From: Pseudomonas sp. K2I15
Lineage (GTDB): Bacteria > Pseudomonadota > Gammaproteobacteria > Pseudomonadales > Pseudomonadaceae
DNA: 64,000 nucleotides
NCBI RefSeq assembly: GCF_002204795.1
Contig: NZ_NIXO01000013.1
Location: 1 to 64,000, forward strand
Direction of reading: 5' to 3'
Shown piece after piece: positions 51,742 to 61,400 of this stretch; position 1 is the stretch's first letter; each line of letters begins with the position of its first letter. The notes beneath the pieces are model-generated. The model made no database searches, was not told the origin of the DNA, and was given only the letters and a program-made list of their open reading frames with translations. A program made the translations under genes and the position numbers.

Positions 51742-54700
51742 ATGATTCCCGCGTCGTCAGTCGATGAGAAAAGCTTCCGTAAACTGCTGGGCCGCAACGT
51801 GGCGTTACCGCTGGGTGTGGGCGTGCTCAGCGCGGTATTTTTCGTTTGCCTGATCACCTACCTGTTGTCGGTTATCCAATGGGTGGAGCACACCGACCGG
51901 GTCATCAACAACCTCAACGAAACCTCCAAGCTGACGGTGGACCTGGAAACCGGCATGCGCGGCTTCCTGATCACCGGCGATGAGCATTTCCTTGACCCTT
52001 ACGAAGTGGCCAAGCCGCGGATCATTTCCGACCTGCGCAATTTGCAGGCGTTGGTGGCGGATAACCCCGAGCAGGTCGATCGGCTCAAGCGTCTGGAGTC
52101 GCTGCAGGTCGCCTGGAATACCTACGCCCAGTCGATGATTGATATGCAGCGCCAGAGCGGTGATTTTCGCACTGCGGTGAAAGCCGGGCGCGGCAAGAGC
52201 CTGACGGACGAAATCCGCAAGGAGTACGACCGTGCGGTGGCGATGGAGCAACAGTTCCGTATCACCCGTAATGAAGACGTCACCCGCACCACGATCATCA
52301 GCGTCAGCCTGTACCTGGTGTTTGTACTGGGGTTAAGTGGGTTCCTGGCGTACGTCGGAAGAAAGAATTTAGTTTCTCTTTCAGAGAGTTACGGCGCAAA
52401 CCTCGCGTCACAACAGATGATCGCCAAGCGCCTCGAACAGCAAGCCTGGCTACGCAACGGCCAGACCGAACTGGCCGAGCAGGTCCTTGGCCAACTGACG
52501 TTGAACCTGCTGGGCCGCAACATCCTGCAGTTCTTCGCTCAATACATGGGCTCTGCGGTGGCGGCGTTGTACGTGCGTGAAGAGCACGGCGGCCTCAAAC
52601 GCGTGGCCACCTATGGCTTCTCCCGCGAGCAGGAGCAACAGGAACAGTCGATCTACAGTGATGAAGGCATCGTTGGCCAAGCGGCCCTGCAGGATCGCCT
52701 GATTCGCCTGGACGACGTGCCGGTGGACTACTTCAAAGTCAGTTCGGGCCTGGGTGAAGGCCCCACACGCAGCGTTCTCGTGATGCCGACCAGTGACGAC
52801 GACCGCGTCAACGGCGTGATCGAGCTGGGGTTCCTGCGCCCGCTGGATGAGCGTGACGCGGAGCTGCTGGAACTGATTGCCGGGAATATTGGCACCTCCA
52901 TAGAAGCCGCCCGTTATCGCCAGCGCCTACAAGAAGTGCTGGCTGAAACCCAGCAACTCAACGAAGAGCTGCAAGTGCAGCAGGAAGAGCTCAAGACCGC
53001 CAACGAGGAGCTGGAAGAACAATCACGCATCCTCAAGGAGTCCCAGGCCTACCTGGAAACCCAGCAGGCAGAGCTGGAGCAGACCAACGAGCAACTGGCC
53101 GAACAGACCCAGACCCTGGCCGAGCAGCGCGACGCCATGGACCAGAAAAACGTCCAGCTCAACCGCGTGCAGATCGAGCTGGAAGAGCGTGCCGACGAGT
53201 TGCAGCGTTCCAGCAAGTACAAGTCCGAATTCCTCGCCAACATGTCCCACGAGCTGCGCACGCCGCTGAACAGCTCGTTGATCCTGGCCAAATTGCTGGC
53301 CGAGAACCCCCAGGAAAACCTCAGCGCCGAACAGGTCAAGTTCGCCGAGTCGATCTATTCGGCCGGCAACGACCTGCTCAACCTGATCAATGACATCCTC
53401 GACATCTCCAAGGTCGAGGCCGGCAAGCTGGAAATGCGCCCGGAGAACACCAGCGTTGCGCGCCTGGTAGATGGTTTGCGCGGAATGTTCGAGCCGCTGG
53501 CGGCCGACCGCAAGCTCGGGTTCCAGGTGGAGGTGCAGCAAGGCGCGCCGCACATGCTGTTCACCGATCGCCAGCGCCTGGAGCAGATTCTGAAGAACTT
53601 GCTGTCCAACGCGATCAAGTTCACTGAGAATGGCCAGGTCAGCCTGTCTGTCTCCCGTCAGCCGGGGGAGGGTATCGCCTTTACCGTGCGCGACTCGGGG
53701 ATCGGTATCGCCCCGGACCAGCAGGAAAGCATTTTCGAAGCGTTCCGCCAGGCTGACGGCACCACTAACCGCCGTTATGGCGGCACCGGCCTTGGCCTAT
53801 CGATTTCCCGCGACCTGGCCAGCTTGCTCGGCGGTTACATCAGCGTCACCAGCGAACCTGGCCAGGGCAGCCTCTTTACCCTGGTGTTGCCGGAGCACTA
53901 CGTAGAGCGTGACGAAGACGCCCCGGTGATCGAACCGCCGCGCACCGTCGTGCCTGCGCCCGCGCCGGCACCGATCAAAGTGTCGCCGATGCCGATCACT
54001 ACCGAGGCGCTGATCCCGCGCTTTATCGACGACCGTGACAAAGCCCCATTCACCACCCGTTGCATCCTGGTGGTGGAAGATGAGCCGAACTTCGCGCGCA
54101 TCCTCTTCGACCTCGCCCATGAACTGGGTTACCACTGCCTGGTGGCCCATGGTGCAGACGAGGGCTACGCCCTGGCTGAGCAGTACATTCCCGACGCGAT
54201 CCTGCTGGACATGCGCCTGCCAGACCACTCCGGCCTGACCGTGCTGCAACGCCTCAAGGAACACGCCGGGACCCGCCACATCCCGGTGCACGTGATTTCC
54301 GTGGAAGACCGCGTCGAAGCCGCCATGCACATGGGCGCCGTCGGGTATGCGGTGAAGCCGACCACCCGCGAAGAGCTCAAAGATGTATTCGCCCGCCTGG
54401 AAGCCAAGCTGACGCAGAAGGTCAAGCGCATCCTGCTGGTGGAAGACGACGACCTGCAGCGCGACAGCATTGCGCGCCTGATCGGCGACGATGACATCGA
54501 GATCACTGCCGTAGGCTTCGCCCAGCAGGCATTGGACCTGCTGCGCACCAATATCTACGACTGCATGATCATCGACCTCAAGCTGCCGGACATGCTCGGC
54601 AACGAGCTGCTCAAGCGCATGTCCACCGAGGACATCTGCTCGTTCCCGCCGGTGATCGTCTACACCGGTCGCAACCTGACCCGCGATGAAGAGGCCGAAC

Positions 54701-55239
54701 TGCGCAAGTATTCGCGCTCGATCATCATCAAGGGCGCACGTTCCCCTGAGCGCCTGCTGGACGAGGTGACACTCTTTCTGCACAAAGTCGAATCCCAGTT
54801 GTCCCATGAACGCCAGACGATGCTGCGCACCGCCCGCAGCCGCGACAAGGTGTTCGAGGGGCGCAAGGTGCTGCTGGTGGACGACGATGTACGCAATATC
54901 TTTGCCCTGACCAGTGCGCTGGAGCACAAGGGCGCGATTGTGGTGATTGGCCGTAACGGCCGCGAGGCGATCGAGAAACTCAATGAAGTCGAGGACATCG
55001 ACCTGGTTTTGATGGACGTGATGATGCCGGAGATGGACGGTTACGAGGCCACGGCCTTGATCCGCCAGGACCCGCGCTGGCGCAAGCTGCCGATCATTGC
55101 GGTGACGGCCAAGGCCATGAAGGACGATCAGGAGCGCTGCCTGGCGGCAGGTTCCAACGATTACCTGGCCAAGCCCATCGACCTGGACCGGTTGTTTTCG
55201 TTGATTCGTGTATGGCTACCCAAGATGGAACGGATTTAA
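51742..55239 (+). CDS. Hybrid histidine kinase: CHASE3-GAF-coiled coil-HisKA-HATPase-three receivers
   Basis: An 1165-aa membrane hybrid kinase. TM1 (about 25-45) is followed by a CHASE3 sensor (TVDLETGMRGFLITGDEHFL), TM2 (LYLVFVLGLSGFLAYVG), a GAF domain and a 90-residue coiled coil rich in Glu/Gln pairs. HisKA has His503 in NMSHELRTPLNSS, and HATPase has NLLSNAIKFTENG and GGTGLGLSISRDLA. Three receivers carry Asp823, Asp945 and Asp1092. The ATG at 51742 has AAGG seven bases upstream. It is divergent from the first giant protein and heads an operon with CheR, CheB, a REC-kinase and a regulator. Confidence 0.87.
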   Translation: MIPASSVDEKSFRKLLGRNVALPLGVGVLSAVFFVCLITYLLSVIQWVEHTDRVINNLNETSKLTVDLETGMRGFLITGDEHFLDPYEVAKPRIISDLRNLQALVADNPEQVDRLKRLESLQVAWNTYAQSMIDMQRQSGDFRTAVKAGRGKSLTDEIRKEYDRAVAMEQQFRITRNEDVTRTTIISVSLYLVFVLGLSGFLAYVGRKNLVSLSESYGANLASQQMIAKRLEQQAWLRNGQTELAEQVLGQLTLNLLGRNILQFFAQYMGSAVAALYVREEHGGLKRVATYGFSREQEQQEQSIYSDEGIVGQAALQDRLIRLDDVPVDYFKVSSGLGEGPTRSVLVMPTSDDDRVNGVIELGFLRPLDERDAELLELIAGNIGTSIEAARYRQRLQEVLAETQQLNEELQVQQEELKTANEELEEQSRILKESQAYLETQQAELEQTNEQLAEQTQTLAEQRDAMDQKNVQLNRVQIELEERADELQRSSKYKSEFLANMSHELRTPLNSSLILAKLLAENPQENLSAEQVKFAESIYSAGNDLLNLINDILDISKVEAGKLEMRPENTSVARLVDGLRGMFEPLAADRKLGFQVEVQQGAPHMLFTDRQRLEQILKNLLSNAIKFTENGQVSLSVSRQPGEGIAFTVRDSGIGIAPDQQESIFEAFRQADGTTNRRYGGTGLGLSISRDLASLLGGYISVTSEPGQGSLFTLVLPEHYVERDEDAPVIEPPRTVVPAPAPAPIKVSPMPITTEALIPRFIDDRDKAPFTTRCILVVEDEPNFARILFDLAHELGYHCLVAHGADEGYALAEQYIPDAILLDMRLPDHSGLTVLQRLKEHAGTRHIPVHVISVEDRVEAAMHMGAVGYAVKPTTREELKDVFARLEAKLTQKVKRILLVEDDDLQRDSIARLIGDDDIEITAVGFAQQALDLLRTNIYDCMIIDLKLPDMLGNELLKRMSTEDICSFPPVIVYTGRNLTRDEEAELRKYSRSIIIKGARSPERLLDEVTLFLHKVESQLSHERQTMLRTARSRDKVFEGRKVLLVDDDVRNIFALTSALEHKGAIVVIGRNGREAIEKLNEVEDIDLVLMDVMMPEMDGYEATALIRQDPRWRKLPIIAVTAKAMKDDQERCLAAGSNDYLAKPIDLDRLFSLIRVWLPKMERI

Positions 55240-56055
55240 TTGGAAAGAAGCACTGACATCGAACTGCGCTTGTTGATTGAGGCGATTTACCTCAAGTACA
55301 GCTATGACTTTCGCGATTACTCCGGGGCCTCGGTCAAGCGCCGCGTGGCCCATGCCCTGCGTCAGTTCGACTGCAACACCATCTCGGCCTTGCAGGAACG
55401 GGTGCTGCACGACCCCACGGCGTTCATGCAGTTGCTGCAGTTCCTGACCATTCCGGTCAGTGAGATGTTTCGTGACCCGTCGCACTTCCTGGCGATTCGC
55501 AAGGAAGTGGTGCCACTGCTCAAGACCTACCCGTCGATCAAGATCTGGATCGCCGGCTGCAGCACCGGGGAAGAGGTGTATTCCATGGCCATCCTGCTGC
55601 GTGAGGAGGGCTTGCTGGAGCGCACCATCATCTATGCCACGGACATCAACCCCAGCTCCCTGGAAAAAGCCAAGCAGGGTATCTTCTCCCTGGAGAATGT
55701 GCGCGCGTACACCCACAACTACCAGCAGGCCGGTGGCCAGCGTTCATTTGCCGACTACTACACGGCGGCCTACGATTACGCGATCTTCGACAAAACCCTG
55801 CGCGAGAACGTCACGTTCGCCGACCACAGCCTGGCGACCGATAGTGTATTCTCAGAAACTCAATTAATTTCGTGTCGTAACGTACTGATTTATTTCAATA
55901 AAAAGTTGCAAGATAGGGCGTTTGGGTTGTTCCATGAGTCGCTGTGTCATCGTGGCTTCCTGGTGCTGGGCAGTAAGGAAACCCTGGATTTTTCTACCTA
56001 TAGCAAACAGTTCGAACCCCTGGTCAAGCAAGAACGGATCTACCGAAAATTATGA
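55240..56055 (+). CDS. cheR: CheR-type protein-glutamate methyltransferase
   Basis: A 271-aa SAM-dependent methyltransferase. The N-terminal helical domain (YSYDFRDYSGASVKRRVAHALRQF) is followed by the SAM loop IWIAGCSTGEEVYSMAILL and SCRNVLIYFNKKLQ. CheR methylates glutamates on chemoreceptor helices. The first codon after the kinase stop is TTG (MERSTDIELRLLIEAIY), the only possible start in place; start-stop abutment implies coupling. No receptor is nearby, so the substrate may be the hybrid kinase itself (inference). Its end overlaps cheB by four bases. Confidence 0.87.
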   Translation: MERSTDIELRLLIEAIYLKYSYDFRDYSGASVKRRVAHALRQFDCNTISALQERVLHDPTAFMQLLQFLTIPVSEMFRDPSHFLAIRKEVVPLLKTYPSIKIWIAGCSTGEEVYSMAILLREEGLLERTIIYATDINPSSLEKAKQGIFSLENVRAYTHNYQQAGGQRSFADYYTAAYDYAIFDKTLRENVTFADHSLATDSVFSETQLISCRNVLIYFNKKLQDRAFGLFHESLCHRGFLVLGSKETLDFSTYSKQFEPLVKQERIYRKL

Positions 56056-56651
56056 ATGAAGCTGCTGCCAGCCCGGCATTCGGGATCGAGGCCATTGTGA
56101 TCGGCGCTTCCGCAGGCGGTGTCGAGGCGTTGCTGGGCGTTTTTGGTGAGTTGCCGGCAAGCTTCGGCCTGCCGATCATCACCGTGCTGCACCTGCCGGA
56201 CGAGCGCCGCAGCCAGTTGGCGCAAGTGTTTGACCGGCGCGTGTCGATGAAGGTGGTAGAGGCGCGCGACAAGGAAGTGATCCAGCCCGGCACCCTGTAT
56301 TTTGCCGGCCCCGGCTATCACCTGTCGGTGGAGCACGACCGTAGCTTGTCACTGAGCCAGGAAGACCGCGTGCACCATTCCCGGCCAGCCATTGATTACC
56401 TGTTCGATTCGGCCGCCGACGTGTACGGCAAGGGCCTGCTGGCGATCCTGCTGACCGGTGCCAACCAAGATGGCGCCCGGGGCCTGGCCCACGTCAAACA
56501 GTGCGGCGGTACCACGGTGGTACAGGACCCTTCAGAGGCTCGCGTCGCCGTCATGCCCCGGGCCGCCCTGGCGTTGCATACACCTGACCATATCCTCACC
56601 TTGAGCCGCATCGGCACTTTGCTGGCTTCCCTGGAATCCTCCCCATGTTAA
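56052..56651 (+). CDS. cheB: Stand-alone CheB methylesterase domain
   Basis: A 199-aa CheB catalytic domain without the usual receiver. The triad is Ser20 (IGASAGGVEA), His47 (VLHLPDERRS) and Asp140 (GANQDGARGL). It removes methyl groups or amidates placed on glutamates by CheR. Without a receiver, its activity cannot be switched by its own phosphorylation; the neighbouring receiver proteins could act in trans. It overlaps cheR (ATGA) and the next kinase (seven bases), so it is one translational unit. Confidence 0.88.
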   Translation: MNEAAASPAFGIEAIVIGASAGGVEALLGVFGELPASFGLPIITVLHLPDERRSQLAQVFDRRVSMKVVEARDKEVIQPGTLYFAGPGYHLSVEHDRSLSLSQEDRVHHSRPAIDYLFDSAADVYGKGLLAILLTGANQDGARGLAHVKQCGGTTVVQDPSEARVAVMPRAALALHTPDHILTLSRIGTLLASLESSPC

Positions 56652-57838
56652 GTACTGTCCAGGCCAAACTGCTGATCGTCGACGATCTGCCGGAAAACCT
56701 GCTGGCCCTTGAAGCGCTGATCAAGCGCGAGGACCGTCAGGTCTATAAGGCATTGAGCGCCGACGAGGCCTTGTCGCTGCTGCTTGAGCACGAGTTCGCC
56801 ATGGCCATTCTCGACGTGCAGATGCCGGGCATGAACGGCTTTGAGCTGGCCGAGTTGATGCGCGGCACCGAGAAGACCAAGAACATCCCCATCGTGTTTG
56901 TCAGCGCTGCCGGGCGTGAACTCAACTATGCGTTCAAGGGCTACGAAAGCGGCGCCGTGGACTTCCTGCACAAGCCGCTGGATATCCATGCGGTCAAGAG
57001 CAAGGTCAATGTGTTCGTCGACCTGTACCGCCAGAGCAAGGCGATGAAGCTGCAGGTTGAAGCCCTGGAGCAAAGCCGCCGCGAGCAGGAAGCCTTGCTC
57101 ACGCGCTTGCAGGCCACCCAGGCCGAACTTGAGCAGGCCGTGCGCATGCGCGATGACTTCATGTCGATCGTCGCCCACGAAGTGCGCACGCCGCTTAACG
57201 GGCTGATCCTCGAAACCCAACTGCGCAAGATGCACCTGGCCCGGGACAACGCCGCGGCGTTTACCCTGGACAAGATGCACGCCATGGTCGACCGCGATGA
57301 GCGGCAGATCCAGAGCCTGATTCGCCTGATCGAAGACATGCTCGACGTCTCGCGCATCCGCACCGGCAAGCTGTCGATTCGTCCTGGGCGCTTTGACCTG
57401 ACGCAGCTGGTGCACAACCTGCTGGAAAACTTTGCCCCGCAAGTGGCGGCGGCCGAGTCTTCGGTGAAATGGGTCGAAGAAGGGCCGGTCGAGGGCCACT
57501 GGGATGAATTCCGTATCGAGCAGGTGGTGTCCAACCTGCTGACCAACGCCCTGCGTTACGGGGCCAAGAGCCCGGTGGAAGTGCGGGTGTATGCCGAGCA
57601 TGGCGAAGCGCGGGTTGAGGTGCGTGACCATGGGATCGGCATCAGTGAAGACAACCAGAAACGCATCTTCCAGCAGTTCGAACGCGTGTCGGCCAACCAC
57701 GCTGTCGCGGGCCTGGGCCTGGGGTTGTTTATCTCCGAGCAGATTATCGCGGCCCATGGGGGTAGTATCGAAGTCGAGAGCCGGATAGGCGAGGGCGCCT
57801 TGTTCCGCGTCTGCCTGCCGCTGGCGCCTGCGGCATGA
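56645..57838 (+). CDS. Receiver-histidine kinase fusion
   Basis: A 397-aa soluble protein. The receiver domain (1-125) has Asp57 in MAILDVQMPGMNGFEL and KPLD. A coiled-coil linker leads to HisKA with His178 in IVAHEVRTPLNG and a HATPase with NLLTNALRYGA, DHGIGIS and VAGLGLGLFISEQII. It should take phosphate or a signal from the upstream hybrid kinase and pass it to the small regulator 78 bases downstream. Its start overlaps the cheB end. Confidence 0.87.
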   Translation: MLSTVQAKLLIVDDLPENLLALEALIKREDRQVYKALSADEALSLLLEHEFAMAILDVQMPGMNGFELAELMRGTEKTKNIPIVFVSAAGRELNYAFKGYESGAVDFLHKPLDIHAVKSKVNVFVDLYRQSKAMKLQVEALEQSRREQEALLTRLQATQAELEQAVRMRDDFMSIVAHEVRTPLNGLILETQLRKMHLARDNAAAFTLDKMHAMVDRDERQIQSLIRLIEDMLDVSRIRTGKLSIRPGRFDLTQLVHNLLENFAPQVAAAESSVKWVEEGPVEGHWDEFRIEQVVSNLLTNALRYGAKSPVEVRVYAEHGEARVEVRDHGIGISEDNQKRIFQQFERVSANHAVAGLGLGLFISEQIIAAHGGSIEVESRIGEGALFRVCLPLAPAA

Positions 57839-57916
57839 AATCAATCGTGAATCCGACGCAACCTCTGCGTGACCCTATGGTCGTATCAGCAGCAATTGAC
57901 CGGACAAAGGCTTCCC

Positions 57917-58294
57917 ATGAGTGAAGATGCACAAGATGTTGTACTGATCGTCGAAGATGACGAGTCGATTATGTTTGTGTTGGGCGAGTACCTGTCGGGC
58001 CTGGGGTATCGGGTGTTGAAGGCGATCGACGGTGAGCAGGCGTTTGAAATCCTTGCCACCAAGCCGCACCTGGACCTGATGGTGACCGACTATCGCCTGC
58101 CCGGCGGCATTTCCGGTGTGCAGATCGCCGAGCCTGCGATCAAGCTGCGACCGGAATTGAAGGTGATCTTCATCAGCGGTTATCCGCAGGAAATCCTCGA
58201 CTGCAACAGCCCGATCACCCGCAACGCTCCGATCCTGGCCAAGCCGTTTGATCTGGATACGTTGCAGGAGCACATTCAGCGGTTGTTGGCCTGA
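57917..58294 (+). CDS. Single-domain response regulator
   Basis: A 125-aa receiver (MSEDAQDVVLIVEDDESIMFVLGEYLSGLGYRVLKA) with Asp58 in DLMVTDYRLPGGISG and the Lys of ILAKPFDLDTL. AAAGG lies seven bases before the ATG; the frame is open a little upstream. It ends the sensor operon and is followed, 133 bases on in the same direction, by the second giant protein, so it could belong to its regulation. Confidence 0.85.
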   Translation: MSEDAQDVVLIVEDDESIMFVLGEYLSGLGYRVLKAIDGEQAFEILATKPHLDLMVTDYRLPGGISGVQIAEPAIKLRPELKVIFISGYPQEILDCNSPITRNAPILAKPFDLDTLQEHIQRLLA

Positions 58295-58427
58295 TACACG
58301 CCCTGTAATTATCTGCCCTCGCAAAAATGGAATCGAGGGGCCTGTTCCCGGTACGAAAGGTTATCCCGCAGCAGACGAAATCGTCGCTGCGTAGCGATAT
58401 CCAAACGTATCGAAGGAGTAGGACTTT

Positions 58428-61400
58428 TTGACCATTGCCAACGCCAGTCTGCGCCAGCCTCATGACCCTGCTGTGCAACCAGGTTCGACGTTAACCACGT
58501 CGGCCGCACCTGCGCTTCAGAGCGTCAGCGCGAATGAACCGCCGATCAACGATGCCCCCCTTGATTCACCCCGCGCCAACGCCGATCGCGAGTTGGCGCT
58601 TAATTACGCCCAGGGGTTGCGTCAGGCCACAGGGGCGCCGGGTACGCATGGATCGATCATGCTGGACATACCCCCCAATTCAACGTTCGGGCTGTGGTGG
58701 GCACAGTTGGCGCGCGCGTTCAAATCGCCGGATGTCGTGCAGTGGATGGCGCACATCGGTCTGGACCCCTCATCGGTCAGCATCGAACCGTTTACCGGTC
58801 GACTGTATGGCCGGATCAACGGAGTTCTTGATGTGCTGACGCCCGGGCCGGGGGATCGCGGTTGGTCGTCCGTCAATGGCCCTATTCAACAGGCAGTCGA
58901 AAACCTGGCCGGCAACAACCCACGGCGTATCAAACCTGCGATGACCGAGAACAGCCAGCGGGCGTCGTTTGAACAGGTCAAGGGCTTCTACTTTGAACCT
59001 AATCTGTCGGATTCTGAACGGGCTCGACGCGCGGAGGAAATTGAGCGTAACAACGCGCCTTTGGTCCTGCATGACAAGGTTTTCGGCGCACTGAATGAGG
59101 CCCGATCCGAGCAATCGCTTGATGTTCAGCAGGTCGTACTGGGCAATATCGCGCTCAAGCAGACGTTGCTGGGCAAATTGCGGGGCTTGAAGCCCAATGA
59201 AGCCCGCCAACTAACCGAAAACATGAAGCGCATTACCATGAACGTCCATCCGGATTCTTCGTATGGGCGCCAGACGGGTGTGAAAGAGGCAACCCTGGAA
59301 GATGTGCTGGAGGGCAATGGCTGGAGCCTGCCTGAAAACAGTGACCCGACGATTCAGCTACAGCTCCTTATCAACGGGCTGACCCTGCCCAAATTGCCCG
59401 AGCAACGTGATGGCAACCTCGGCGGGGCCTTGTCATGGCCAGAACCGGTGTCTGTAGAGGATCAAAAAGTCGTCTATAGCCTTATTACCCGAAACAACTT
59501 GGGCCTGCCCGGTCTGGATGGGCCGACCGAGGGGTACACGGAGCGGGGGGATAAGGGCGCGTTGGGCTACCTGACAAAAGGCCGGCACTGGACGCCTGCC
59601 CAACTCAATAACCCACGCAACGTACTTGATCAGATCCTCGAATCCGGCAAGGCGCAGGAGCTGGGGAAGGTCGTGCAAAGCAAGATGGGCGCGGTCGAGA
59701 CGTACACCAGCGCCAGGGAATGGGCGTTGACCGCGATTGTGGCCACCCTGGATTCTGAGAGTATTTATTCACCGAAGCCGCACCACGTCGCCGGGTTTGA
59801 CCTGTCGGCCGGCGCGAATTATGGCCAGCCCGCCAGCGTGATAAAACAAAGGCTGATTGATCATTTGGTGCGCACGCGCAAAGCGACCGCCGAAATGGCG
59901 CCTATCGCGGCAATGATATTACTTTCGCGTGTCGCGCCCGAGTTGCAGATAAAAGACACCCCGCCAAACGTGACGTACGGTTCTTTTGCCTGGGCGAGCC
60001 TCAAGGCGGCAGTGGCGCGCATTGAAGCGCTGAGCCCTGGGGCCTCGGCGCAGATGACCTTCGCTCAGGTGGTGCAGTTCGATGCCGTTGATCCTGTTCC
60101 GGATGAGGAGCGTGACATCCAGGACCAGGCGCAATTGTCGGCGGTGACCGAATGGGGAGTGGTCAATGGCACCCTGTCCAAATTCCCTCCCCATTCGCCT
60201 GCGCAGATCAAAGCCAGCCAGGACGCAATGGCGTTGCAGGGACAGGCATTGGCCGACGCCGACGACGCCCTCCAAAGCCCGCTGCCGACACAGCGCAGCG
60301 TTGCCTTGGCAGCGCTCAGGACCGAGTTTGGTGATGGTATTCCCTTTGAAGAAAAGTCGATTCGCAGCAATCGTGTGAACACCGATTCCCATAGGCTGAC
60401 CCCGTCGATTGTCACGGATTCGCGTGGCACGTATTCGCTGCTGGATATCTACCTGTCGGGCAAAATCGATGAAGATACCGGCTGGCACTGGCCGAATAAA
60501 AATATCAATCTCAACAACGTGCTGGCACGCATCAAAAAGTTACCGGACCCGAAAGCAAAACACGCTGAAAAATTTGCGGGGTATAAAAGCGCTATCGAAA
60601 AAGCCTACGTGTCGATCACCAAGAACCTGATTGCCAACTTGCCGCTGGAAGATCGAAAAAATATCGAGTGGGGGGAAATAACGGCCTATAGGCAGGGGAA
60701 GGTAGAGCGTAGTGAGTCCAGCACGCACATAGGCACCCTACACAATGAACGGCCTTACCCGGTGCAGCCTGACGATAATCGAAGCCTGCTGATCAAGACC
60801 ACCCGTAATGGCCAGGTGGCGTATTACGAGTTTAATCCCCAGAAAAATACCATCGCCCGCCAGGACAAGTTCAAGGACACGTTCAAAACCGGTGTTCAGG
60901 GCGAATGGGTGCTGCAACCAAGTAACGAGACGCTGCGCAAGACTTACACCAACACCTCGATCGTCGAAGTGCCTCCTGGGGAAGATGGCAAGGTCCAACA
61001 GCAGGCCGGGATCAGCTCAGCCGATAACCCTGCGTCGTTCAGCAGTGCCCGAAGTGAATACCTTGGGCAGTTGCTTTCGCGTAATGTCAGCGTGTCTCAC
61101 CGGTTTGGTGAGCAAGAGGCTGCAGCGAAAGCGGTCACGACCTTTGATGAGGAGCAAGAGCAGCAAAAAATGTGGCGCGAAACCATTCTGGGGTTCATAC
61201 CCGGGCTTTCAGTGATTAGGAACATAGCCAAGGGGGATTATGTCGGCGCACTGGGGGACGTCATATTTGATGGTGTGATGTATGCGGTAACGGCTGGCTT
61301 TGGCAAAGGTGCGAGCGCCTTGAAAGGCTCGCGCTTTTCTGCAGCCCGGCGTTTCGGTCAATCACTGTTCAAACGGATCACACCCAAGTTGGGCTCCTAC

